A DNA stretch of 64,000 bases from Marasmius tenuissimus. Lineage: Eukaryota; Basidiomycota; Agaricomycetes; Agaricales; Marasmiaceae. Positions 1-10,558 of the stretch are shown one piece after another. The notes under the pieces are model-generated. The model worked only from the letters and a program-made list of their open reading frames with translations, searched no databases and was not told the DNA's origin. The first letter of the stretch is position 1. The number at the start of each line of letters is the position of its first letter. The stretch is from assembly GCA_029532415.1 (NCBI GenBank), contig JAQOTA010000017.1, forward strand, positions 62,001-126,000, in the 5' to 3' direction. Position numbers and translations under genes: made by a program.

Positions 1-1
1 T

Positions 2-898
2 CTTCTTCTTCTGGTCGTTGTCGTTCTTGGATTGGTTATTATTGTTAGACGTCGACGAAGGAGGATTAGACTGTTGGTTAAACTTCGGATCCTTGTCCTT
101 CTTCTTGACAGAAGAAATGCGTGACGCGAGAGGAGCGGGTTTTCGGGATTCGTAGTGGTTAATGACGGCATCACAAGCCACTTCGAAAGTAAGTTCAGCT
201 GGCGAGTTACCATTGGTAGCGAATTCACGAGCGTTGGCCCATGACTGTGGAATGATCGAGAGGAGGAGCATGGCTCTGACGAGGGTAGGAAGATCGATCT
301 GAGCTTCAGTGAGCTGGCCGAATAGGAGTTCGAGTTTAGCAATCTCGGGAACAGGGTTACCACCGGACAAACGAAACTCCATGACCGACTTGAAGTCAGC
401 CCAAACAGACACAGAAGTCTGTTGACCATAACGAGCTTTGATCTTCTCCCAAGCACCCCAAGCCGTATCATCATCCTCGATAATACTCTGCACGGCAATG
501 GTGGTGGTGGCACGTAGTGCACCCATGGCCTTGAATTCATACTTCTTCCAACGTCGATTATCCTTCTCATACCTGAGAACCTCCTTTTCATACCTCTCCA
601 AAGCGTTAGCATACTGCTCCAGGTCCCTAGCATACTGCTGCATCTGAGCGTCGGTAGGAGAGACCGTCTCCGTACGTGTAGTTGCTTCAGTTGTAGTTGT
701 AGCAGCAACAGTGACAGTGCGAGTAGTTGGCTTGGGTTCTGCTGGTTCTTTAGGTTTGTCGGGTTCAGTAGGTTCAGGATCGTCGTTGGTGTAATGGTCG
801 TAGAACTCGTTGATCATCGCATAGGTACCAAGACCCTTGGACCACTTGCGCCAGTTGACACCGCTGAAGACTTCAACAGTGGGGATAAGGGTAGACAT
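2..898 (-). CDS. gag-like polyprotein of the LTR retrotransposon, partial
   Basis: The frame starts at the ATG complementary to 896-898 (protein start MSTLIPTVEVFSGVNW) and stays open for about 299 codons to the left edge. The visible part has an N-terminal W-K-W region, a Thr/Glu/Pro-rich linker, a charged stretch rich in Q-Y-A-x-x-L-E/R-Y-E-K repeats (residues about 80-115), and then a UBN2-like capsid segment (AWGAWEKIKARYGQ around residue 140) of the kind found in copia Gag. It ends at the window edge in a Lys/Asn/Gln-rich tail, before any zinc knuckle is reached. No stop or frameshift is seen, so the copy may be recent. Confidence 0.7.
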   Translation of the reverse strand, partial: MSTLIPTVEVFSGVNWRKWSKGLGTYAMINEFYDHYTNDDPEPTEPDKPKEPAEPKPTTRTVTVAATTTTEATTRTETVSPTDAQMQQYARDLEQYANALERYEKEVLRYEKDNRRWKKYEFKAMGALRATTTIAVQSIIEDDDTAWGAWEKIKARYGQQTSVSVWADFKSVMEFRLSGGNPVPEIAKLELLFGQLTEAQIDLPTLVRAMLLLSIIPQSWANAREFATNGNSPAELTFEVACDAVINHYESRKPAPLASRISSVKKKDKDPKFNQQSNPPSSTSNNNNQSKNDNDQKKK

Positions 899-1010
899 AA
901 CAGGAGCCATAGCGATCTGGAGTAATAAAACAACGATCAGCATAGGTTCATCATCATAGGCAATGATAAAAGAAATCACTGCACGGTCAACGGCGATAGC
1001 CATCGATCGT

Positions 1011-1497
1011 TGTTGAGGACACAGTCCACCATCGTCAAAACACCAATGAAGATGTCGACTTCACAGGTCCAGAACCGGTGTTAACGGTCTGTCCATCACG
1101 ACAGCGATTAAGCAGTCACGATGGTTATCGAGTGCAACGACCACAATAGCGCATCATCATAGGCAGCACACAATAAAGGTGCACATCCTAGAGAGCTGCC
1201 ATCGCAGGGCACATCGATAGGGCACCGGGGCCCATAACCTGTTGAGGCAGAGGTCCTGCCCACGCAGTGGCAGCATGGGACAGACTAGCTCACCTGGAGA
1301 TAGGCTTAGAGGCAGCAACGAGAGTAGTAAAAGTACTGGTATTGCATGTAGATACAGAGCTACTTATATACTATACAGAGGTGGCTGTATCTTCTATAAC
1401 AGGAGTGACTAGGAATAGCATAGATCATAGTGAAACGATTGAAGCATATATGCGGCCCGTTACAACGGTCCATATATCCGGTAGTCCGGATTCAACA
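1011..1497 (-). repeat. 5' LTR of the retrotransposon
   Basis: The segment begins TGTTGA and ends TCAACA on the plus strand, a perfect 6-bp terminal inverted repeat with the canonical TG...CA ends. Length is 487 bp. The right end abuts transposase coding sequence and the left end abuts the gag leader, as a 5' LTR should. The second LTR lies outside the window, so its age cannot be estimated from LTR divergence here. Apparent ORFs inside it (for example 1267-1503 plus) are not genes. Confidence 0.85.
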
Positions 1498-4400
1498 CTT
1501 TGAATGACCAAGAACGTGCAGGGACAAGCATTGTGAGCCCCTCGTCCGAGATCGGTTCGCTGGGCTCATCCTCTATTGCAAGGCCAACGGTGTCTTCTGC
1601 GGTCTCTTTCGCTGCGTCTGGTAATGAAGCACTAGTTTCTGCCAACGCTGTGTCTGGTTCTGAAGCACTAGACTTGTTCTGAGCCCTTGCTTCTTGTGGC
1701 GACAGTGGTGAAGTCTTCTTTAGGGCTTCTCGTTGGTCGAAATGGTCGAGACGTTGGTTGATAATTGACGCGACATAGGCGCAGTGATCGAGGCGAAGAA
1801 TCTAAGCCTTCAAGTCAGTTAACAGCAATAAGGAGACACGAGGAGACATACCTGCGGCTCAAAATCACGGAAATTAGACTGGAGTTGATAAGCCTTCTTT
1901 AGCGGACCATGCATGTTTTCGTTTATCTTAGTCGTGAAATTACGTGCGACGCCCTTGTTCATTATGTCGTCGAAAGCATGCTTGTAGGTGTGTGCTTTCG
2001 GAAAGTTCCATGAACTGTGCTTTTCATCTGACTGCCAGGGTTCTACCGCCACCTTCTGGCTATACTCCTATGAGATCATCAGAACCAGCGTACGTTTAAG
2101 AGTCCTTAGGGTACAACCCACCTGGATGAGCTTCGATAGCTCCATCGCCGCAAGTTGTCCTTTTCTGATGGTCTCGGCCGTATGTAGAGTGAGCGCCGTG
2201 TACATATTGAACCGCCTGAATGCGTGTATACATCTCAGGAGTAACCATCCGTTAGGGTCCTTCTCCTTTGTCAACACGTTGAGCGTGCAGAACCCGATTT
2301 GCTGTCATGACAGGACTTGATTTAGCGCAAGCGGCTGTGAATTAACCAACACACACCTTCGCTATGGCCTCCTCCTTTGTTCCGTCCGTGAACGACGTCT
2401 CGATTACATGGCTGAAGTGAGGGAGGCCACTCCATCGAGGAAATGAACCCATTCTAATCGAGTAAGGTCAGATTTCAACGCGTGTATCGGGAAGAGCGAA
2501 CACTTACTGTTCATCAACCACAGACGTTGCTGGGCGTCCGAAGCGCCCGACACGAGCCTTCAATTCTGAAAAGAGGTGATGGAACAGCCCGATTGCAGCG
2601 TGAAGTCGATCGTAAGAGCATGCTAGATAGGGATCGGAATGATTCAGGTCCCAGAAGAAATTCTATCGCAGTCTTGAATACAACGGAGACATGGGAATCG
2701 TGAGAGAAGCGTACCTCCACATTTCTTAAGCCAGCCTCTTGCAGCGCGGCTTCTCCCACCTGACGAAGGCTACGCATATTCTCTGTTGTTCTCGCGGTGT
2801 AATCTTCTGCGTGATCCACTAGTTTCTCTTTGGGCACGAGACAGACTGGGCAGGAAGCAACAGACTTTGGCCCCTTTGTGAGTGTGTAGAAACCTCTGCG
2901 CAACAGCGGGTGAGATTTAGAGAGTACGGTTATCGAAGCGAGACACTTACTGTTCCTCGTAATCTGAAGAGCTTATCGGAATACACGGCCACAGAGTAAA
3001 CACGTAGCGAGGCACGTAGCGAGGCACGTAGCGAGGCATGAATCGGTAATGAATCCCGTAGGCATTATTCTCCTTGACTGAGCCAAGGATTTTTTCCATC
3101 TGCCTCTGCCATACGACCCTCTTGAGTCGAACAAAACCGTCCAAGTTCTTATACTTGGGGTCTTCCGGGACCTGTCGAGGTCGTGAGATCTAACGTCGAA
3201 GAGAAGCCGTCAAGATCCACTCACAACGTCGATCCAGCCAATCACCCGTCCTCCTCCCACATGTATGTTGCTGTTTCGCACCGCGTCGTCAATGTCGGCT
3301 ATTCGAGCAACGACTGGGTAGCCCGTTGCTGTACCAAAAGACGAAAGTCTTGTCTTGTCGGAGTAGATGATGTAGGCGAGGGGTTTCCCACCGTCGGGCA
3401 GTGCAGACTAGCAGGCAGAAAGGTCTCAGCAGTTATGCCTTTGATTGAAAAGCGAGACATACCTGTATTTCCCAAAACCTATCCGCTGTCCACGGCGAAG
3501 TAACAAACCTCTCCCATCTCCTTCCATCCCATTTGTACAATCGCTGAGCATCCCAATGAAATCGATTTTTGATGAGGGGATCTTCAAGGAGGTCCTGTGT
3601 CCATTTCCAGGTGTCTCGTACATAGCACGACAGGTTGTAGGTCTTCTCCCCAGAGGCAGGTTTGAACGTGGCAGTTATCTCTTCCTTCTCGAACTATGCC
3701 AAAGCAGATGAGTCACGAATCGGGAAGTTGACCAGAAGTAGAGCAACCCACCGGCGTTGATATATGCGAGGCTGACTCCCAAGCCTTACAGACGTCGCTG
3801 TGGTTTTTGAACGAAACCCTTTCACCCGCAGTTATCCGCTTGATCAGTTGGAGGAGGAGGTTAGTCAGGTTCTTATTCAGTCGTGCTTGTAACGCAAAGT
3901 CTGCGATATCGAAGTCCATCCGTGAACGAAATGGGGCCCACGGCGTCGTACTCGGGGGAGGAATTGCCGCCTCTGATTGTCGCTGTGATCGTAGATACGC
4001 ATCAAGAGACATGACATGGTTGGGCGCCATGATTGAAGGATGATGCTCAACCAAAATATCGTTGATCGCTGGCCTATACGATCTACTGCAATAGGGTGCC
4101 GGGTTCCATGAGTCTTGGGGTTTTGGATTGAGCAACATTTACGAGTCGATACACATGATACTTACCGAGGATCCGGTATGATTCTTCGCCTTCAGTAGAC
4201 CAGCTTTCAGCTTCGTGGTATGCGGTATCAGCTTCATGATCGTCCCAGCCTTCAGCGACGCCAGTCGGTTCGGGATCTAAGCTTGACGATGGAAAGTGTG
4301 GTTCATGAAATTCCGTAGCAGCTAAAACTTGCTATGAGCATGTAAAAAAGTAAACTTGAACGTGACATACAGCTTAGAGGTTGACTTGTGGTTTTGCCGG

Positions 4401-4527
4401 TGCGTTTCGCTTCGAATGCGGCGGTCTTTAGCATGTCCTCTCGGTCTCTTGTACACTTCTTCATGTGCATACCGTATCCGTTTATGCCTTGGGGTATTCC
4501 GCATATTTTACAGTTTCTCTGCGACAT
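1498..4527 (-). CDS. Plavaka-type (CACTA-superfamily) DNA transposase, cut at its C terminus by the retrotransposon
   Basis: A multi-exon minus-strand frame matches the full Plavaka layout. An N-terminal C2H2 finger (CKICGIPQGINGYGMHMKKC, from 4527) is followed by PWAPFRSRMDF (about 3950), RDTWKWTQDLLEDP and TADRFWEIQ (3490-3620), and LPDGGKPLAYIIYSDKTRLS (about 3400). IPISSSDYEEQ comes next (about 2950), then CPVCLVPKEKL (about 2850), GLPHFSHVIETSF (about 2420), LLTKEKDPNGWLLLRC (about 2270) and NENMHGPLKKAYQ (about 1910). Introns with normal GT-AG borders separate the blocks. I see no stop inside exons, so the gene looks intact until 1498, where a retrotransposon LTR begins. The last readable residues are LVPARSWSFK. 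A 12-bp unit repeated three times adds RYVP repeats at 3001-3036. The catalytic Asp residues probably include those in YSDKT and SSDYEEQ; the Glu was not assigned. Confidence 0.85.
3001..3036 (-). repeat. 12-bp tandem triplication inside the transposase
   Basis: CACGTAGCGAGG occurs three times head to tail and in frame. It encodes a repeated R-Y-V-P tetrapeptide between the conserved blocks ending in GIHYR and beginning TLWPCIP. It is a local replication-slippage expansion, not a known domain. Confidence 0.9.
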
Positions 4528-6132
4528 GTTGGGGAGAGGGAAAGGAAATCGATTGGAGGTACAGCTAGTGTCCGTGGATATAAACGATAAACGATATCGA
4601 TATGAACGTGAAGCATGGCACGCGTCACGAGTGCGGCCTGGTCGATTTCCACGAAGGGAGACGTCGTTCGATGATCACGCCTGATAGACCAAAATGACTC
4701 ATACGAGCTTCTGATTTCACAAAAGTGAGCTGGTTGGATCATTAGGGGTGAAGAGACAGACTAACCGTGGAGTAAATCACTTCGGGTTTTCGTTGATAAC
4801 CGGCCTGCAAGATAGCGGGAGCCTTCATCCTCCAAGGTCGGGGTTTCCAGCCGCCGCCGCAAGTTCATAGAGCCTGGTTGTATGCTGCTGAACGTTCGTG
4901 GCGTGCTCTTCAGTCCTAGATGGTACAAACGCCGAAGGCCCTTTTCAGCTCGGTTAAACACCAAGTGGAAAAGTCGGCTTACCGACAAGTAAGAAGATGC
5001 AGGCAGGAGCCATACACTAGGGGTGACGTTGGCGCAAACCAAACGTTTCGCGATTGGCGCAAACCAAGTCACGAAAGACGGCCGTTCTTGGTTCCTATAA
5101 ACAGCAAGAATCAGATGGGCCAACAACCATGAAAAGACTTGCCAGTTTATAGACCTATGGAGGTGAAGGGTATGTCCAACATAACCTAAACCTTTCCTTC
5201 GCGCTGTTGTCCAATCGAGGAGTACCGTAATATGTTGCCCAAGTCGAAATTCCCGAATCCAGATACGGATGAGCGTGTTGGCGGAGACCAGACACGTTCT
5301 AAAACGTTGGCATGAACCAAACGTTGAGTGGTTGGCGCAAACCAGACCACATACGGCAAGGAGAGAGGGCACAGAACGAGCGGAGGGTGACATGATGGTG
5401 GTTGAAAAGAAAGAATGATGGAAATGTGACAGCACGTCACGACCAGTGATCTAGTGATCTCGATGTGATCTGTCACTTCAACCATCTTCCATCTTGACTG
5501 TGACCATTCCAACGCAAGTAAGTCAATGGTCTTCGGTTATCTTTGGCTTTTATCTCACTCTCAAGCCTCTATTCAGCATATCAAAATCTCAGCTCAACGT
5601 TATATCCCACCAGACCCGATTGGACGGTTTGCGCCGCCAGTCTTGCGATACAATCATATTCGGTCGCTTTTTGCACCAAAGACTCACGTCTTGGTTCGAC
5701 ATATTATCTTCTATAACATCTCTGCGCGCTATACTGACTCCAAGGTGCGTATTATACTTTCCCCCGTTTGTTTCTCATTGTGGAATTTGCCCCACAGACA
5801 CGAATATCTCAGAAGTCTCCTCTGAACTTTAGCTCGTTCAATCTACAGAAAAGTACGTGTTAAAATTGTCAACACCTCTCCACCGGGCTCTGATCATTGA
5901 CGATAGTATAGTAGACCCTCAAGGTGACGCGATTTTCTCATTATCTTGAACTACACGGTTTGCGCCGCTAGTTTTGCGACACGATCTTCATCGGTCGCTC
6001 GCGAGACCAAGGCGGAAGCCTTGGCTTGCCTTTTTCTCAACGGGTTTCTTTGGGCCTCTATATCGTCACGCCATACCTTTGAGAGACTGAAACTGTATCT
6101 CCTACAGGTCCGAACCCCTTGAATCTTTTCCG
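4528..6132. other. Gene-free 1.6 kb with direct and inverted repeats, probably the upstream part of the Plavaka element
   Basis: No convincing protein gene lies here. The 10-mer GGCGCAAACC occurs exactly at 5031, 5056 and 5334 on the plus strand and at 5626 and 5957 on the minus strand. Near-copies are at 5279 and 5309. A segment of about 50 bp around 5029-5083 recurs at 5307-5358, and a segment of about 47 bp at 5622-5668 recurs at 5953-5999. Clustered short motifs in both orientations are typical of subterminal regions of CACTA-like elements, which fits the Plavaka gene that starts at 4527. A terminal inverted repeat could not be identified because the other end of the element is outside the window. 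Confidence 0.5.
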
Positions 6133-8254
6133 ATGAATTCCTCGATCCCCGATTACGCATTCTCTCGTGCCCTGGAGACAAAAGACTATCTCAATGACCC
6201 TTCCCTCCTCACTCGCTACGCCAATCCCGAGGCTTGTGCGTCCTAATCTGCTCGATGGTTTGTCTGCCTTCGCAAGATTGCTGACTTCCACTCTACCAGC
6301 TATACGTTCGTTTGAAGGACGGGTGGGAAATGCCTATCCGGGTAACGTCTTGGTCACCTCCCCAAACATGGACGTCCTGTACGCACCTCCCATCAACGAA
6401 TGTCGCGTCCGGTTACGAAAAGCATTCCATTTTGGCCAAGATGATCCACTCTTCCATCCGCAGCCCTTCAATCGCCCTATAGCCCATCTCGCAATCATAC
6501 GGACACCGTCTCCCGATCCTGATCACCATCTTTCAACCGCCTGGGTGCGTCCTACTTCGAAGGACTTCGAGCAGAGGGCTGCTTTGGACGTCTGTGAGGG
6601 GCTGGGAAGACTCTCCCGGGGTTTGTACTGGCGATTTCACGCTATGGCATCCAAAATCCTCGAGAGATCATCCAGAAAAGGGGAGGATATGTACATTTCC
6701 GTGCAGTCGACGCAGCTCCGCTCCCTGCTGGAAAGACTGGAGAGTCAATGGGCCACCGAAAACGTTACCTTTCTCAGGTTCACGTCCCCACAACGCCAAT
6801 GCCTCGAGCTTCTGGCTAGACTCGACTGGATCGAGAGTTATTGAGGGAAGTTCATGGCCAGAGGAGTCGAAGGCAGGGCCGTTCCAGTGGACCAGGAGAT
6901 CATGGGGGCCTTTTCGGATGACCTAGATGCAGTAGATCGTCTCTTTTCTGCAGGCATTCCGGTGTGGTACACACGTCCGATCGCTCAGTCGCTGGATGTC
7001 CGTGTTGATAAGGCCGCATCATTCATTGCCACAGATTATCAGCAGAAGATGGAGCTGCATGGTGGGTACGAGGTTGATTTGGCGGAAGCCCAGCCCACGG
7101 CACGCGTCATCTATGTTGGACTCGCCAACAAACCTGAACGATATCAAGCAATGGCCAACTTTGTGCACTCGTTACTCCAATATCCTTCCCTTTTTGGTTC
7201 GTCTGAGCCTCGGAGTTCAACCTCTCTAGCCAGGACATCCCTGACTTCTTCTGCGGTCGTTCCTGGCTCCTCTCGGGGCACACCCTGTAAGTATTATCTC
7301 TCTCAAGATCATCCCGCATGTTCATGATACCTAGATGCAAGAACCGGGAAAGCTCCAGCGTCCAGCAAACACAGTGTCAATACATTCCTCGACCCTACAT
7401 CGCCTTTGATGCCCTCCGGTGTTTCAGCATGGAAGACTGCTCTCGAAGCTCTGTCCGCCCACGACAATTCTCTCCGTGCACCAGATGGCGTCAGTGGCGG
7501 TTACCCCCTCCCTCCTCCGTGGCTCTTCATTAATCCTCAGCGTGACGATATGAAGGCCACCTTGATCTGTAACTGGCTCAAGTTGCGGCAAGTTCTTCTC
7601 TACCGCCTTTCCGTAGAGTCGCGGCGTCTTTCAAATAAACAGTGGCGAGCTCTACTCATGATTGCTGGTCCTGGAACCAGACCCTCTGACCCAAAAAGAG
7701 TGTTGCGTTCGAAGGAAATGGGTGAAGTCCTGCAGGATTTCATTGCAAAATCGGGACTCTCGCTCAAGCCTGATAACCTGGACACCATGAGGCCCTCGTG
7801 GAATGGACAGGAACTCGAAGAGGGCAAGCTCCCCCCCGCTCAGATTGTCCGTGAGATCATGCACGAGTTGTTTGAGCTCAGCTTCAGGCAGGAGTTAGTC
7901 GTACTCGACGCCCAGCTTGACACAAGCGGCATGTCTATGTTCAACCGACAGCGCCTTCTAGATGCATGCTGGGTTGGCTCCGCAGATCGCGTTCCCAACG
8001 TCGGTCGTTCAGGTGGACTTGGTGATGAATCATTCCAGGGCCGTTTGCCTTACCTTGCTGCCCTCCACAAGGTTATGTCAACGTGGAGGATTTCGAAGCC
8101 AATTGAGCTCATGGACGCCTTTCCGGCCGACGAAGCTTCCCATAACTTCTCCGTCACTGTCGAAAGGGTAGAACGTGCGCTTGCTTCGTCTTATACCAGT
8201 GCCGCATTGGATCTATTTGCTCGCGCAGCGTCGGTTCCTCACCACCTTCATTGA
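6133..8254 (+). pseudogene. Uncharacterised mushroom-specific protein family, interrupted by one in-frame TGA
   Basis: The model is exon 1 6133-6235, exon 2 6300-7286, exon 3 7335-8254. Both junctions are GT-AG and keep frame (GCT T/CT joins to Ala-Ser; TAT spans the second). The protein starts MNSSIPDYAF and would be about 670 residues. It matches a family common in Agaricomycetes with no known function, recognised by LARLDW, then DQEIMGAFSDD and AGIPVWYTRP, and later IYVGLANKPERYQAM. A TGA at 6842-6844 interrupts it between IESY and GKFMARG, in a conserved part, yet the same frame continues on both sides. I see no other damage. It is either a young pseudogene, a readthrough case, or a sequencing error. 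Members of this family occur in many copies per genome, often in repeat-rich regions like this one. Confidence 0.7.
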
Positions 8255-8781
8255 TGGTAGGGGAACTTTTCTCTCATTTTGTGGTGTGCGAGTCTCACGA
8301 GTTGTGTGTTCAACCAGGAGCTTCGAAGGGCCAGGCGGACAATCAGGATCTTGGCGGATATGGCACCAAATTCACAGATACCATCCATTTCTATTGTGTT
8401 CTTGATCTGTTTCACGTTGTATCACTCATAGTTCACCCAATCGGATTTTCTTGACCTCATTTCAACTCCTTCATAGTCTGGAGTGGGCTCAGGTGTATTT
8501 AGGTGCTCACGGAGACGGATTGTCACGGGCGACACAGTGCGGTCAACCTGTGGGTCCTTATTTGTTGTAAGTCAGAAGGCATTCAATAAGAGACCGGAGT
8601 AAATTATGTACAGGCTGTATCATGTAATACCCTTTTTAGTAGTATGTAAGGCCGAGCCGGGACCATATCAGGCACCCCCCATTATAATGCCGCCCGCAAA
8701 TTTGCGACATGAGACTGGCCGCCGTGTGGCATCACAATCAGACGGAATGCGTTAGCGTGAAAGTGGAATCAATGTCTGAGC
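8255..8781. other. Intergenic, 0.5 kb
   Basis: Convergent 3' flanks of the pseudogene and of the monooxygenase gene. Nothing recognisable was seen apart from short AT-rich stretches near 8590-8650 that could hold polyadenylation signals. Confidence 0.5.
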
Positions 8782-10558
8782 TCATTTCGAGGAAACGGGG
8801 GACGCGGAAGACAATACAAAGCCCTCATACCCTTTCTCCGCTTTCTCCTTGCAGGTCTGCAAGTAGAATTGCAACCCTCCCGGGAAGCTCAGGAACTCTA
8901 CTGCCTTCCCTGGTATATTCGCTCCATTCCACCATCCCCTTGCCTTCCCCAACAGGAGCTTATCCTGTATACCCATAGCCATACCTCTCCACGCCTGCTC
9001 AGCCTCCCTTGTGGACTCGATCCTCGTCAGTCTGTTCTTGTCCATGTATTGTATACATTCGGCAATCCAGTCGCCTTGCGGTTCCTAATGCAAGGATCAA
9101 AGAAATCTAGGTCCTTGATTCACGGAATGGATTAGAGACTCTACTCACCACACAGCTCGGTCCGTTCGACAGCGCCGTAGGTGCCTGCGGCCCGTACGTG
9201 AAGAACATGTTCGGAAATCCTGACACCGTCATTCCAAGGTTTGTGTAAACTCCATCCTTCCACGTCTCAGATATGCTTTTCCCATTGACTCCTCGTACGT
9301 TCATGTTGGTCATCGCTCCCGTAACGGCGTCAAATCCGGTGGCGAGGACGATAACATCGAACTCGTGCTCTTGTCCATCGCCCGTGACAATCCCCTTCGT
9401 AGTGAACTCCGCGATGGGGTTCTCAATCATGTCCACCAACTCGACATTATCCTGGTTGAATATTTCGTAGAAATTCTGCTCCAAGGATGGTCGTCGGGTA
9501 AGGAATGGGTGTGGAGGAGTGGTGGGTGCGAGCTTCTCCTGCATTCGCGGATCACGTAGGCGTTCTCGGACTTTATCCCTCCAGAACCCGTACACCACGT
9601 CGTTCACCTCTTGGTTTGTAAGAGTGTCAGGGAACGCTCCGGCGGCGCTGAACCCGCCTGCCTCCCATGTTTCTTCAAAGCGAAGAATGCGCTCCTCGGG
9701 CGATAAAGACGCATACTCCGTCGGGAACACCCCACCGATGAACCCACCTAAAAAGAGCTCTATGAGTCATACAAGAACTTCCGCAAATCAGAAATAGGTC
9801 GACACACCGAATGTTTGTAACCGTCGACGGTACATAACACCGTATAGACCGCTCTTCTTTTTCGAGGTTTGTGAAGCCACGTCCAGCTTACCCTGTCGCA
9901 TAGGAAGACACATATTGGGAGTTCGTTGGAACACAGTGAGGTGCGCGGCTTCAGGGCCGATCTCTTGAATGACCTGAACACCCGTCGCACCAGTACCCAC
10001 AACCGCCACGCGCTTGCCCTTCACATCGACACCTTCCTCTGGCCATCGAGCTGTATGGTGCCTAATCCCCTCGAACGTATCCAATCCTTTGAACGCGGGT
10101 GTGTAAGGCACCGTAAGCGCGCCCGTCGCCAACACAAGGAATCGTGGATGCACTACCAACCCATTGTCCGTCTTTACCTCCCATCGATCTTCATCATCCT
10201 TCCATTCCGCGCTAACAACACGAGTATTGAACGTGATGTCCTTCTTCAAATCCAGTTTCTCGTCCACGTAGCGGAAGTATGATCGAAGCTCCTTCCACCC
10301 AGGATACTTCTCCGTCCAGGTCCAATCTTTCCATAGTGACTCTTCTGAAAACTCGTAGATGGGAACGGGACTGTCGACTCTGGCACCAGGATAGCGGTTC
10401 CAGTACCATGTACCGCCGATGTCCGATCCAGCTTCGAAGACTTTGAAGTTGTACCCAAGCTTTCGATAGAGTTGAAGTTGATAGAGGCCGGCAAATCCAG
10501 CTCCGACTACCAGAATGTCGAGCTTTTCGGGGACGCCGTTGGTGAGGGTCATGACCAA
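8782..10558 (-). CDS. Type I Baeyer-Villiger monooxygenase (cyclohexanone monooxygenase-like)
   Basis: This is a flavin- and NADPH-dependent enzyme that inserts one oxygen into ketones, giving esters or lactones. Three exons join cleanly. Exon 1 ends ...LQTFG near 9803, exon 2 starts GFIGGVFPTEY and ends SNGPSCV near 9150, and exon 3 begins EPQGDWIAECIQYMDK. It has the FAD Rossmann motif VVGAGFAGL (residues about 15-23), GGTWYWNRYPGARVDSP, and the BVMO fingerprint FEGIRHHTARWP (consensus FxGxxxHTxxWP). The NADPH motif VVGTGATGVQV, the second ATG motif VLATGFDA and the family segment TYGPQAPTALSNGPS also fit. Length is about 540 residues, normal for the family. The substrate cannot be inferred. 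The neighbours give no biosynthetic cluster, so a role in secondary metabolism is unproven. Confidence 0.93.

Larger units (their letters stand above)
1..1497 (-). mobile_element. LTR retrotransposon (probably Ty1/copia), left part outside window
   Basis: Reading right to left, this is the 5' end of an LTR retrotransposon: a 487-bp LTR (1011-1497), a short leader (899-1010), then an open gag-like frame that runs off the left edge. It is inserted in the coding sequence of a Plavaka transposase on the same strand, because the transposase frame reads up to base 1498 and then stops making sense at the LTR border. CTTTG at 1498-1502 is the candidate target-site duplication; its partner would lie beyond the other LTR, outside the window. 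The leader next to the LTR does not match a primer-binding site I recognise. Assignment to copia rather than gypsy rests only on the gag-like sequence, since protease, integrase and reverse transcriptase are not in view. Confidence 0.8.

Noticed and set aside
1267..1503. Plus-strand open frame
   Set aside because: Lies almost wholly within the LTR.
4761..5435. 224-residue minus-strand open frame
   Set aside because: It spans the repeated GGCGCAAACC segments, so its internal peptide repeats reflect DNA repeats; no family resemblance or start context.
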